From positions 1 to 64,000 of the forward strand of contig CACIDN010000001.1 in the NCBI GenBank assembly GCA_902585415.1: a stretch of 64,000 nt of DNA, in the 5' to 3' direction. This DNA is from an uncultured Pelagibacteraceae bacterium (GTDB lineage Bacteria > Pseudomonadota > Alphaproteobacteria > Pelagibacterales > Pelagibacteraceae). The notes beneath the pieces are model-generated. The model was not told the DNA's origin. It did no database searches and worked only from the letters and a program-made list of their open reading frames with translations. Within the stretch, counting starts at the first letter, position 1, and the number at the start of each line of letters is the position of its first letter. The translations under genes were made by a program, and so were the position numbers. Positions 20,585 to 28,955 of the stretch are shown here, in pieces.

Positions 20585-22153
20585 ATGATAAACATTAAAA
20601 AAGAAGATATAGAAAAGTCAAATTCCTGGCCATTTGTTGAGGCAAAAAAGATTCTTAAAGAAAGAAAAAAATATATAGAAAAAAAAGAAAAAATTATACT
20701 ACAGACTGGATACGGTCCCTCAGGACTACCTCACATTGGGACATTCGGAGAGGTTGCAAGAACTGGAATGGTTGTTAATGCCTTAAACTATTTAACAGAT
20801 TTGCCAAAAGAAATTATCACTTTCTCGGATGATTTAGATGGATTGAGAAAAGTACCAGATAACGTTCCAAACAAAGATATACTTAAAAAAAATTTACATA
20901 AACCTTTAACAGATATTCCAGACCCGTTCGGAAAATTTAAAAGTTTTGGCGAACATAATAATGAGATGCTTAAAAAATTTTTAGATGAATTTAATTTTAA
21001 ATATAAATTTATGAGTTCAACGAGTTTGTATAAATCTGGATTTTTTAATTCTACTTTAAAAAAAATATTAGATAATTACGAGGGGATAATGAATATAATC
21101 ATTCCCACACTAGGTAAAGAAAGACAAAAAACTTACTCGCCTTTTCTACCCATATGCAATGAAACAGGTAAGGTTTTAGAAATACCAATTATTGAAATAA
21201 ATAAGAAAAATTCATCTTTAATTTTTGATAATTACGGAAAAAAATTAGAAGTAAGTATTTTGGATGGTAACTGCAAGCTTCAATGGAAAGTAGATTGGGC
21301 GATGAGATGGTATACTCTTGATGTTGATTTTGAAATGTATGGTAAAGACTTAATTGAAAGTGCAATTTTATCTACTAAAATAATTAGACTTTTAGGAAAA
21401 GATAATCCCTCAGGTTTTGCTTATGAACTATTTCTTGATGATAAAGGTGAAAAAATATCAAAATCCAAAGGCAATGGTGTGACTATTGGGGAATGGCTTA
21501 ATTATGCTTCACCAGAAAGTTTATCTTTGTTTATGTACCAGAATCCAAAAAGAGCTAAAAAATTATATAAGGAAATTGTACCAAAGGCTGTTGATGAATA
21601 TTTAGATTTAATTAAGAAAAGCAAGTATCAAAATGCTCGGGAGTTGTTGCTAAATCCTTTATGGCACGTTCATAACGGCAAAATTCCAGTTGAGGATAAT
21701 ATTATGAGTTTTTCTATGCTTCTAAATTTAGTCGAAACAAGCAATGCCTCATCCGAGGAAATACTTTGGAAATTTGTAAATAATTATAAAAAAAATATTG
21801 TTAGAGATAATTATCCTATATTCAACAAATTAATAAAATATTCAATAAAATATTTTAATGACATCGTTAAACAAAATAAAAAATACAAAAAACCTAACAG
21901 CTCAGAAAAAAAAGCTTTGTTAGATTTAATTTTAAAACTAGAAAAATGTCCTGATGATATGAGACCTGAGGACATACAAACTCAAATATATACAGTAGGA
22001 AAAAACAATGGTTATAGGGAAAACCTTAGAGACTGGTTTAAATTAATTTACGAGGTAGTTTTTGGAGTAGAAAATGGTCCAAGGCTAGGATTTTTCATAA
22101 GTTTTTTTGGAAGAAGGGAAATGATTTTGCTTATTAAAGAGAAAATAAATTAA
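20585..22153 (+). CDS. lysS: Lysyl-tRNA synthetase, class I
   Basis: Charges tRNA-Lys. This is the class I (LysK-type) enzyme, found in archaea and in alphaproteobacteria among others, not the class II enzyme of most bacteria. HIGH motif PSGLPHIGTFGEVARTGMV and KMSKS-type motif EKISKSKGNGV are both present. The start MINIKKEDIEKSNSWPFVEAK agrees with family N-termini, and 522 residues is a normal length. The TAATG junction couples it to pyrD. Confidence 0.96.
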   Translation: MINIKKEDIEKSNSWPFVEAKKILKERKKYIEKKEKIILQTGYGPSGLPHIGTFGEVARTGMVVNALNYLTDLPKEIITFSDDLDGLRKVPDNVPNKDILKKNLHKPLTDIPDPFGKFKSFGEHNNEMLKKFLDEFNFKYKFMSSTSLYKSGFFNSTLKKILDNYEGIMNIIIPTLGKERQKTYSPFLPICNETGKVLEIPIIEINKKNSSLIFDNYGKKLEVSILDGNCKLQWKVDWAMRWYTLDVDFEMYGKDLIESAILSTKIIRLLGKDNPSGFAYELFLDDKGEKISKSKGNGVTIGEWLNYASPESLSLFMYQNPKRAKKLYKEIVPKAVDEYLDLIKKSKYQNARELLLNPLWHVHNGKIPVEDNIMSFSMLLNLVETSNASSEEILWKFVNNYKKNIVRDNYPIFNKLIKYSIKYFNDIVKQNKKYKKPNSSEKKALLDLILKLEKCPDDMRPEDIQTQIYTVGKNNGYRENLRDWFKLIYEVVFGVENGPRLGFFISFFGRREMILLIKEKIN

Positions 22154-23190
22154 TGTTTGATAAAATTAGACCATTGATATTTAAATTAGATCCTGAATTA
22201 GCACATTCACTAGCTATTAAGGCTCTCAAAACAAATTTATTTTTAAAACAAAAAATTTCAGATGAAGCAGTTTTAAAAAGCACTTTGTTTGGAAAAGAAA
22301 TAAGAAATCCAATTGGAATAGCTGCAGGCTTTGACAAAGACGCTGAAGTTTACAATTCATTATTTAATCTAGGTTTTGGTTTTGTAGAAGTAGGAACAGT
22401 CACACCTCTAAAACAATATGGAAACAAAAAACCAAGAGTTTTCAGATTAGAGAACGATAAAGCTTTGATAAATCGTCTAGGTTTTAATAATTCAGGCAGT
22501 GATGTTATAAGCAATAGAATAAAAAAAAATAAACCGATTGGTATACTCGGTGTAAATATTGGCCCTAATTGGGATAGCGAAGATAGAATAGGAGATTATA
22601 TTATTGGTCTTAATAAATTCCACAAATTAGCAGATTATATAACAATTAATATTTCTTCACCTAATACAGAAAACTTAAGAGATTTTCATAATCTAGATGA
22701 ATTAGGAAATTTATTAGATAAAATTTTTGCTGAAAAAAATAAATTAAGCAGTGAAATTCCAATTGCTTTAAAGGTTTCGCCAGATATTAGCAATAGTATT
22801 GTTAAAGACATATCCAAAATATTAATACAATATAAAGTAGATGCACTAATAGTTTCAAATACCAGTGATCAAAATAGAGATAACTTACAAGACCATCAAA
22901 AATATCAAAAAGGCGGTTTATCAGGCAAACCTTTAAACGATATATCAAATGAATTAATAAATAATTTTTTTAAAAATCTAAATGGACAAATAAAAATAAT
23001 TGGTGTTGGAGGAGCTGACTCTGGAGAAACTGTTTATAAAAAATTTTTGTGTGGAGCTAATTTTGTTCAGCTTTATACTGGAATGGTTTTTAGAGGACCA
23101 AAAATCGCAATAAAAATTAATCAAGAACTCAAGACTATATTAAAGGAAAAAAAAATAAAAAATTATTCTAATATTATAGGTAAATTATAA
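22153..23190 (+). CDS. pyrD: Dihydroorotate dehydrogenase (quinone), class 2
   Basis: Membrane-associated FMN enzyme that oxidises dihydroorotate to orotate with quinone. The class 2 N-terminal helix region (LDPELAHSLAIKALK) precedes the barrel. Motifs: PIGIAAGFDKDAEVYN, GFVEVGTVTP, NINISSPNT-type (NISSPNTENLR), ALKVSPD, SNTS and GGLSGKPL, GVGGADSGE. Its 345 residues are standard. It overlaps the lysS stop. Confidence 0.96.
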   Translation: MFDKIRPLIFKLDPELAHSLAIKALKTNLFLKQKISDEAVLKSTLFGKEIRNPIGIAAGFDKDAEVYNSLFNLGFGFVEVGTVTPLKQYGNKKPRVFRLENDKALINRLGFNNSGSDVISNRIKKNKPIGILGVNIGPNWDSEDRIGDYIIGLNKFHKLADYITINISSPNTENLRDFHNLDELGNLLDKIFAEKNKLSSEIPIALKVSPDISNSIVKDISKILIQYKVDALIVSNTSDQNRDNLQDHQKYQKGGLSGKPLNDISNELINNFFKNLNGQIKIIGVGGADSGETVYKKFLCGANFVQLYTGMVFRGPKIAIKINQELKTILKEKKIKNYSNIIGKL

Positions 23191-23192
23191 AC

Positions 23193-23221
23193 TTGACTGA
23201 AACAAAAAGTACATTTATATA
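23193..23221 (+). promoter_or_regulatory. Candidate rpmB promoter (nearly leaderless)
   Basis: TTGACT (23193-23198), 17-base spacer, TATATA (23216-23221). The predicted start falls around 23228, two bases from the rpmB ATG, and no Shine-Dalgarno is visible, so the mRNA may be leaderless. Confidence 0.55.
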
Positions 23222-23229
23222 GCTTCATC

Positions 23230-23511
23230 ATGTCAAAAAAGTGTGAATTAACTGGGAAAAAACCTTTAAAAGGACATAAGGTTAGTCACGCAAACAATAA
23301 GGTTAAAAGAAGATTTCTACCTAGTGTTAAAAAAGTTAGTTTCAAAAGTGATCTATTAAATAAAAAATTAAAAATAACTGTCTCTAATGCAGCAATGAGA
23401 TCTATTGATAAAAAGGGAAGCTTTGATGAATTTATGAAAAAAGTGAAAACTAAGAATTTATCTATAAGATTAAAGAAAATTAAAAAAAGTATAATTCAAA
23501 AATCAGTTTAA
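23230..23511 (+). CDS. rpmB: 50S ribosomal protein L28
   Basis: Large-subunit protein. N-terminal MSKKCELTGKKPLKGHKVSH and NKVKRRFLPSVKKVSF are the L28 core. Its 93 residues are typical of the longer alphaproteobacterial form. The TAATG junction couples it to the next gene. Confidence 0.97.
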   Translation: MSKKCELTGKKPLKGHKVSHANNKVKRRFLPSVKKVSFKSDLLNKKLKITVSNAAMRSIDKKGSFDEFMKKVKTKNLSIRLKKIKKSIIQKSV

Positions 23512-24059
23512 TGAATAAACTTATTTTAATTTTATCCCTTTTAATGGGATTTGTGGTTTTAATTTCAAACTATCTAGTTCAGTTTCCTGTTGAATATTAT
23601 GGTTTAGGGAAAATATTAACATATGGAGCTTTTAGTTATCCAATTGCTTTTTTAATCACAGATTTGGCCAATAGATCATTTGGAAAATTAGTAGCCAGAA
23701 AAATTGTTTATTTTGGTTTTACAATTGGGATATTATTTACTCTTTTATTTTCTACAAATTTTTCAGATTTAATCTCAATGAGAATAGCAATTGGATCTGG
23801 TACAGCATTTATTGCAGCTCAATTATTAGATGTACAAGTTTTTGATAAATTAAGAAGGAAAACATGGTTTGTTGCTCCTTTATTTTCATCACTAATAGGT
23901 TCAACTGTTGATACATTTTTATTTTTCTCTATTTCATTTTATGGAACTGGAGTACCTTGGATAACATTATCACTTGGTGACTTAGGCGTAAAAATATTTA
24001 TAGCTTTAATTATGTTAGTACCTTTCCGTTTACTATTGGGAACGTTAAAACCTATTTAA
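23511..24059 (+). CDS. yhhQ: Queuosine precursor transporter (YhhQ/VUT family)
   Basis: Inner-membrane protein of about six helices over 182 residues, in the family that imports preQ0/preQ1 for queuosine synthesis. The family block GAFSYPIAFLITDLANRSFG precedes KLVARKIVYFGF; SGTAFIAAQLLDVQVFDKLR and DTFLFFSISFYG are also typical. It starts within the rpmB stop. It ends one base before the convergent aguA gene. Confidence 0.88.
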   Translation: MNKLILILSLLMGFVVLISNYLVQFPVEYYGLGKILTYGAFSYPIAFLITDLANRSFGKLVARKIVYFGFTIGILFTLLFSTNFSDLISMRIAIGSGTAFIAAQLLDVQVFDKLRRKTWFVAPLFSSLIGSTVDTFLFFSISFYGTGVPWITLSLGDLGVKIFIALIMLVPFRLLLGTLKPI

Positions 24060-25130
24060 TTAAATATCTGGCTCTTGTTGCGTCATACAATGTACCGCAC
24101 CAAAACCCCAGATTAATTTACTGCAATCAATTGTAATGATTTTTCTATTACTAAAAAATCTTTTGAAAATTTTAAAAACTTTAATATCTTTTTTATCATT
24201 ATATATTGGAAGGAGTATTATCTTATTTCCAATAAAGAAGTTTAGATAAGTTGCTGGAACTCTTACTTTTTTAATATACTTAGCTTTTGGCATAGGAATT
24301 TTGATTATTTTAAATTTTTCTCCATTTATATCTTTTGCCTTTTTTAAAATTTTTAGATTTTCATTTAATATTTTATAATTCTTTTCTTTTTTGTCTGTCT
24401 CAAAACAAGTCATTATTGTGTTTTTTGTAACAAATCTTGATATATCATCAATATGGCCGTGAGTGTCATCACCTTTAATACCCTTATTAAGCCATATAAA
24501 GTTTTTAATACCAAGATATTTTCCTAAAAATGTCTGATAATCTTTTTTTTTTAAACCGGGATTTCTCTCTTGTTTTTTACTTAACAGACATTCTTTAGTT
24601 AATAAAATTGAACCTTTTCCATTTACATCAAATGCTCCACCCTCAAGAACAGGGTAATATTTTTTTTTATGATAATTTATATATGGATTTACCTTTTTTA
24701 TTTTAGTCAGTTCACATATTTTAGAAGGAATTTTGTTATCCTTTTTAAAATTCTGATATTTCGACCATCCATTAAACTTAAAGTTAAGAATTGTTTTTTT
24801 ACCGGTATTTTGATTTTTCACGTAAATTGGACCGGAATCTCTAATCCATATTCTATCTGTATCAATTTTATAAAATTTAACATTAGGCTTTTTAAATCCT
24901 TTTAATTTTAATAGTTTTGTAATTTTATTTTTATTTTCTTTTTTTTGAATTATTAAGTTTACTTTTTGTGAAATTGACAACTTAGAGATTATATTTGCAA
25001 TAGTTCCAGGAATACTATTGAAATATCCTGGCCAATCTTTTTTATTGTATGGCCAAATAATCCATACTGATTTTTGTTTTTCAAATTCACCAGGCATTCT
25101 AAAGCTACAAGTTTTTATAGCTTTATTCAT
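24060..25130 (-). CDS. aguA: Agmatine deiminase
   Basis: Hydrolyses agmatine to N-carbamoylputrescine. Guanidino-modifying-enzyme fold, 356 residues. RIWIRDSGPIYV near residue 90, EGGAFDVNGKGS, GDDTHGHIDDISRF and the catalytic cysteine Cys348 in GAVHCMTQQEPD complete the active site. Its start overlaps the end of aguB by 8 bases. Together they form the two-step agmatine-to-putrescine route. No arginine decarboxylase that would make agmatine is present in the window. Confidence 0.93.
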   Translation of the reverse strand: MNKAIKTCSFRMPGEFEKQKSVWIIWPYNKKDWPGYFNSIPGTIANIISKLSISQKVNLIIQKKENKNKITKLLKLKGFKKPNVKFYKIDTDRIWIRDSGPIYVKNQNTGKKTILNFKFNGWSKYQNFKKDNKIPSKICELTKIKKVNPYINYHKKKYYPVLEGGAFDVNGKGSILLTKECLLSKKQERNPGLKKKDYQTFLGKYLGIKNFIWLNKGIKGDDTHGHIDDISRFVTKNTIMTCFETDKKEKNYKILNENLKILKKAKDINGEKFKIIKIPMPKAKYIKKVRVPATYLNFFIGNKIILLPIYNDKKDIKVFKIFKRFFSNRKIITIDCSKLIWGFGAVHCMTQQEPDI

Positions 25131-26004
25131 CTTTAGGATTTTTTAATATACTTTTATATGCATCAATTCTTCTATCTCTTAAAAATGGCCAATGTTGTCT
25201 AGTGCTTTCAACTTTACTAAAATCAATTTCCGTAATTAGAACACCATCTTTTTTATTTCCCAATTTACCGATAATTTTGCCACTTGGATCCGAAACAAAT
25301 GAATTGCCCCAAAAATCAATTTTGGTCTTACCGTTTCTTTCAACACCAACTCTGTTTATTGCTGCAACATATACACCATTTGCAATAGCATGTGATCTTT
25401 GGATGGTTATCCATGAGTCTAATTGATTTTTTCCAAATTTTTTTTTTTCTTTAGGATGCCATCCTATTGCGGTAGGATAAAAAATAATATCTGCACCCTT
25501 TAAAGCTGTTATTCTCGCTGCTTCAGGAAACCATTGGTCCCAACAAATAAGAGATCCAATATTGCAGTACTTAGTTCTAGTACTTTTAAAACCAAGATCG
25601 CCAGGTGTAAAATAAAATTTTTCGTAATAGCCTGGGTCATCAGGAATATGCATTTTTCTATATTTATTAATTATCTTTCCTTTTTCATTAATTATAAGAA
25701 CTGTATTATGGTACATTCCAGAAATTTTTTTCTCAAATAAAGATAAAATTAAAATAACAGAAAATTCTTTTGCGGTTTTACAAAAAATATCAGTTATTTT
25801 ATTTGGAATTTTTTCAGCTAATTTAAAGTTTGAATGTTTTTCAGTTAGACAAAAATATTTAGACAAAAATAGTTCGGGAACACATATAATTTTAGCCCCT
25901 TTATTTGATGCAACTTTAATTTTTGAAATAGCGTTTTTTATGTTTAATTCTACATTTTTCGAAATTTTTAATTGAATTAAACCAATCTTGGTTTTTTTTG
26001 TCAT
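25123..26004 (-). CDS. aguB: N-carbamoylputrescine amidase
   Basis: Nitrilase-family hydrolase that releases putrescine, CO2 and ammonia from N-carbamoylputrescine. The catalytic triad is visible: Glu in VPELFLSKYFC, Lys in YRKMHIPDDPGYYEK, Cys in LICWDQWFPEAAR. I place the start at the ATG of 26004 (MTKKTKIGLIQLK, 293 aa). The longer frame to 26070 would run into the preceding gene and adds no nitrilase sequence. It is followed by aguA in an 8-base overlap. Confidence 0.92.
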   Translation of the reverse strand: MTKKTKIGLIQLKISKNVELNIKNAISKIKVASNKGAKIICVPELFLSKYFCLTEKHSNFKLAEKIPNKITDIFCKTAKEFSVILILSLFEKKISGMYHNTVLIINEKGKIINKYRKMHIPDDPGYYEKFYFTPGDLGFKSTRTKYCNIGSLICWDQWFPEAARITALKGADIIFYPTAIGWHPKEKKKFGKNQLDSWITIQRSHAIANGVYVAAINRVGVERNGKTKIDFWGNSFVSDPSGKIIGKLGNKKDGVLITEIDFSKVESTRQHWPFLRDRRIDAYKSILKNPKDE

Positions 26005-26008
26005 TTTA

Positions 26009-27043
26009 TCAAAATAATTTGGAAAAATTTTTTCTTTTCCTTTTTTTCCACTCACCCCTATGGTAAGCATCGCTCACTATAAGAGGTAATACACTTGTAG
26101 CCTCAGCAAAAACCATTTGCTCTTTAGAAGTATCAACTTTACCCCAGGAGCTCGCCTCTTTTAAAGTGGAACTGCTACAAGCCCCATCTCTAGAGTCGGC
26201 GACTGTTACTTGAATTGCATATTTATGCATGTCTACATCTTTACCTAACAGTTCAGCACAAATTACTGTATCTTGAATAAAATTTTTCGGTACACCTCCA
26301 CCAATCATAAATAAGCCTGACCCCTCTGACCTTATCTTTATCTCAGTTAATTCTCTAAATTCTCTTATTGAGTCAATAGTCATATGTTTTTTTGGATTTT
26401 TTTCTTGATGCATTACTAACCCGAACCCGGCACTTGAGTCTGTGAATGCAGGACAAAATATGGGTACGTGGTAGTCATATGACATTTCAGTTAAAGAACC
26501 TTTTTTCTTTGCATTTTTTTTTAAGTATTTGCCAAGTTCAAAGATAAATTCTCTTGATGTGTAGGGTCGTGGTTCAAGTGAATCGGCAATTTCTCCAATT
26601 ACTTTATCACAATATTTAAGCTCCTCTTCGTCAATATAAGTGTCATATATCCTATCAATATAATTTTTCCTTAACTCAGAGTCATCTTGAAATTGAGAGC
26701 CTTGATAATGATTAAAACCCAAGGCCTCAAAGAAATCCATATCAATAATTGATGCTCCAGTTGCAACTATTGCATCAACCATATTGTATTTAACCAAATC
26801 TCTATAAATATGCATACATCCAGCTGCAGATGTTGATCCTGCTAATGTTAAAAAAATAGTGCAATCTTTTTCACTTAGCATTTCATTATAGATTTTTGCA
26901 GCATTAGCTGTCTCCCGAGATACAAAAGACATTTTTTCCATAGAAGAAATTATAGGTCTTGCATCGAACTTTGTTATGTCAATATGTTCTACTGGTTTGT
27001 TTAGAAAATCTTTTTTACTGTTATGACCTAGGGTTTTTTTCAC
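26009..27043 (-). CDS. Deoxyhypusine synthase-like polyamine enzyme
   Basis: The 344-residue protein belongs to the deoxyhypusine synthase family: AGSTSAAGCMHIYRDLV, VDAIVATGASIIDMDF, GSGLFMIGGGVPKNFIQ and EASSWGKVDTSKEQM, where Lys302 matches the lysine that carries the aminobutyl group. It starts at GTG (27043). Bacteria lack eIF5A, so it more likely transfers the aminobutyl group of a polyamine to a small amine, as in homospermidine synthesis. Its place between ornithine decarboxylase and aguB supports a polyamine role. The actual substrate is not known from sequence. Confidence 0.82.
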   Translation of the reverse strand: MKKTLGHNSKKDFLNKPVEHIDITKFDARPIISSMEKMSFVSRETANAAKIYNEMLSEKDCTIFLTLAGSTSAAGCMHIYRDLVKYNMVDAIVATGASIIDMDFFEALGFNHYQGSQFQDDSELRKNYIDRIYDTYIDEEELKYCDKVIGEIADSLEPRPYTSREFIFELGKYLKKNAKKKGSLTEMSYDYHVPIFCPAFTDSSAGFGLVMHQEKNPKKHMTIDSIREFRELTEIKIRSEGSGLFMIGGGVPKNFIQDTVICAELLGKDVDMHKYAIQVTVADSRDGACSSSTLKEASSWGKVDTSKEQMVFAEATSVLPLIVSDAYHRGEWKKRKRKNFSKLF

Positions 27044-27049
27044 AGGATT

Positions 27050-28228
27050 TTAAGCAACTAAATAACTTTTGCTTTTATCATTATCATACATAGTCATTAT
27101 AGGCTCATCCTCAACTTCATAAATTTTTTCAGAATAAAAACCATTAAACTGTGTTCTAAATGTAAGGCCATAAGCACCAAGTTGTCCTAGTTCTATGTAA
27201 TCATTTTCCTTTATATTATTCGGAAGTATAAAAGGACCTTTCATATAATCCATGCTATCACACGTTGGACCATAAAAATTAAATGCTGTCATTTTTTTCG
27301 ATATCATTCTACCATTTGTAATAAGCTTTGATGGATAAACTATATTTGGAACACCTCCATCAAATAAAGTTCCATAAGTACCGTCATTAATATATAACTT
27401 TTGTTTTTTTCTTAAATTTACCCTCACAATTGTTGAACCAGACTCTGCAACTAATGCTCTACCAGGCTCGCATATAATTTCTGGTAATTTGTCTACATTA
27501 AGTGTGTTTAATGATTTTTTTATTTCCTCAAAGTAGCTATTTAATGATTGGGGAATTAAGTCGGGATAAATAGTTGGAAACCCTCCACCGATATTTATTA
27601 CCTCTGGCACAATTTTTGTTTTCTTAATTAAATTTCCGATTTCAGCGACTCCTTTTGTATAGGAAATCGGGTGCATACATTGAGAGCCAACATGAAAACT
27701 TAAACCTAATTTCTTTGTATATTGATTGGCAAGTCTGATTAGGCCTGAGGCCTCATTATTATTAGCACCAAATTTTTTTGACAAATCAATTTCTGCATGC
27801 TCATTTGAAACTGCAATTCTTACATATAATTCTAAATCATTTGCGTGATTAGTAGTTTCAAGAATTTTGATTAGTTCATCCTTAGTATCCAGCGAAAATG
27901 CTTTAACCCCAAATTTAAAATATGCATCCCTTATATCTTCTCTACTTTTTACAGTATGCATATATGAGCAATTTAAAGAATTATCTATTTTTTTTATATC
28001 TTGGATTTCTTTAATAGATGCTACATCAAAGTTTTTTATACCACTTTCAATTAACGTTTTTACAACTTCTATGTTAGGATTAGTTTTAACTGCATACAAA
28101 ATTTTACCCGGGAAATTTTCGATAAAGTATTTTGAAGCTTTTTTTATTGATTTTTTTCTGATGCAGTAAACTGGATCAGATGGTTTTAATTCAGTAATTA
28201 GTTCATAAACCGATTTAAATTTTTTCAT
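27050..28228 (-). CDS. Ornithine/lysine decarboxylase, PLP fold type III
   Basis: Alanine-racemase-fold decarboxylase of the eukaryotic-ODC type (392 aa), making putrescine from ornithine and possibly cadaverine from lysine. The PLP lysine is Lys48 in ILYAVKTNPN. Other motifs: FHVGSQCMHP, GGGFPT, CEPGRALVAESG, and the second-subunit catalytic Cys in YGPTCDSMDYM. AAGGAG at 28240-28235 lies 6 bases before the ATG. The leader carries an intrinsic terminator, so expression is probably controlled by attenuation. It leads the odc-dhs-aguB-aguA unit. Confidence 0.92.
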   Translation of the reverse strand: MKKFKSVYELITELKPSDPVYCIRKKSIKKASKYFIENFPGKILYAVKTNPNIEVVKTLIESGIKNFDVASIKEIQDIKKIDNSLNCSYMHTVKSREDIRDAYFKFGVKAFSLDTKDELIKILETTNHANDLELYVRIAVSNEHAEIDLSKKFGANNNEASGLIRLANQYTKKLGLSFHVGSQCMHPISYTKGVAEIGNLIKKTKIVPEVINIGGGFPTIYPDLIPQSLNSYFEEIKKSLNTLNVDKLPEIICEPGRALVAESGSTIVRVNLRKKQKLYINDGTYGTLFDGGVPNIVYPSKLITNGRMISKKMTAFNFYGPTCDSMDYMKGPFILPNNIKENDYIELGQLGAYGLTFRTQFNGFYSEKIYEVEDEPIMTMYDNDKSKSYLVA

Positions 28229-28254
28229 TTTTAACTCCTTAAAAAAAATTTAAC

Positions 28255-28286
28255 AAAAAAAAATTGCATAACATATATGCAATTTT
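28255..28286 (-). terminator. Intrinsic terminator (attenuator) in the ornithine decarboxylase leader
   Basis: On the minus strand, a perfect 10-bp stem AAATTGCATA (28285-28276) / TATGCAATTT (28270-28261) with a 5-base loop runs into further T residues (28260-28255), nine Ts in all. It ends 26 bases before the decarboxylase ATG and follows no gene on this strand, so it sits in a leader. Confidence 0.8.
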
Positions 28287-28331
28287 CGTGAATCGTGTTT
28301 TACTTAAATAGCGAGCTCTGTAAAGAAAATT
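28281..28331 (-). promoter_or_regulatory. Possible riboswitch-like antiterminator region upstream of ornithine decarboxylase
   Basis: Minus strand AATTTTC (28331-28325) can pair with GAAAATT (28287-28281), which overlaps the 5' arm of the terminator, so the two structures exclude each other. The enclosed 37 bases include the only G+C-rich patch in the leader (GAGCTCGC) and a possible inner pairing TTTAC/GTAAA. This is the shape of a small aptamer plus expression platform. The ligand is unknown; it should be compared with the alphaproteobacterial speF leader. Confidence 0.45.
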
Positions 28332-28358
28332 ATGAAGTTTTTTGTTTTTTATTGACTA

Positions 28359-28388
28359 TTGAAATTTTAGGATTTATGACCATATAAT
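28359..28388 (+). promoter_or_regulatory. Candidate regA promoter (leaderless)
   Basis: TTGAAA (28359-28364), 18-base spacer, perfect TATAAT (28383-28388). The ATG of regA is at 28395, exactly where transcription would begin, and there is no Shine-Dalgarno upstream. Confidence 0.6.
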
Positions 28389-28394
28389 CTTCAG

Positions 28395-28955
28395 ATGGAG
28401 ACAAATAAGCTAAAAAATATAAACGAATTTAAGGACAAATCCCTTCTAATCGTGGACGACGACAATCCTTTTAGAGAGAGGCTTGCAAGAGCTATGGAAA
28501 AGAAGGGCTTTAAGGTTTCACAAGCTGAAGGCGTTAAAAAAGGTCTAGATGAAGTAAAAAATAATAAGCCAGCTTTTGCCGTTGTAGACTTGAGACTGGG
28601 TGATGGTAACGGTCTTGAGGTTGTAAAAGAAATACAAAATTCAAATTCAAATAGCAGAGTAGTAATGTTAACTGGGTACGGAAACATTCCAACAGCTGTT
28701 GCAGCAATAAAACAAGGTGCAATAGATTATTTGGCAAAACCAGCTGATGCAGATGATGTTGAAAAGGCACTTTTAGCTAATCCAAACAAAAAAGCAGAGC
28801 CGCCCGAAAACCCAATGTCAGCAGATCGAGTAAAATGGGAGCATATTCACAGAGTATTTGAACTTTGCAATAGAAATGTTTCTGAGACGGCTAGAAGATT
28901 AAAGATGCATAGAAGGACTCTTCAAAGAATTTTATCAAAAAGATCTCCTAGATAG
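28395..28955 (+). CDS. regA: RegA/PrrA/ActR-type response regulator
   Basis: Global redox-responsive regulator family of alphaproteobacteria. The receiver domain (about 14-125) has the acidic pair in LLIVDDDNPF, the phosphoacceptor Asp in FAVVDLRLGDG, and the conserved Lys in YLAKPAD. A proline-rich linker leads to a Fis-type helix-turn-helix (NRNVSETARRLKMHRRTLQR). The 186 residues and near-identical HTH are typical of RegA. No sensor kinase RegB is adjacent. Its 3' end overlaps the convergent bioY by 8 bases. Confidence 0.95.
   Translation: METNKLKNINEFKDKSLLIVDDDNPFRERLARAMEKKGFKVSQAEGVKKGLDEVKNNKPAFAVVDLRLGDGNGLEVVKEIQNSNSNSRVVMLTGYGNIPTAVAAIKQGAIDYLAKPADADDVEKALLANPNKKAEPPENPMSADRVKWEHIHRVFELCNRNVSETARRLKMHRRTLQRILSKRSPR

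Noticed and set aside
28330..28383. 17-codon open frame in the ornithine decarboxylase leader (minus strand), a possible leader peptide
   Set aside because: It has no clear Shine-Dalgarno, overlaps the regA promoter, contains no run of arginine or ornithine-related codons, and may lie upstream of the real transcription start.
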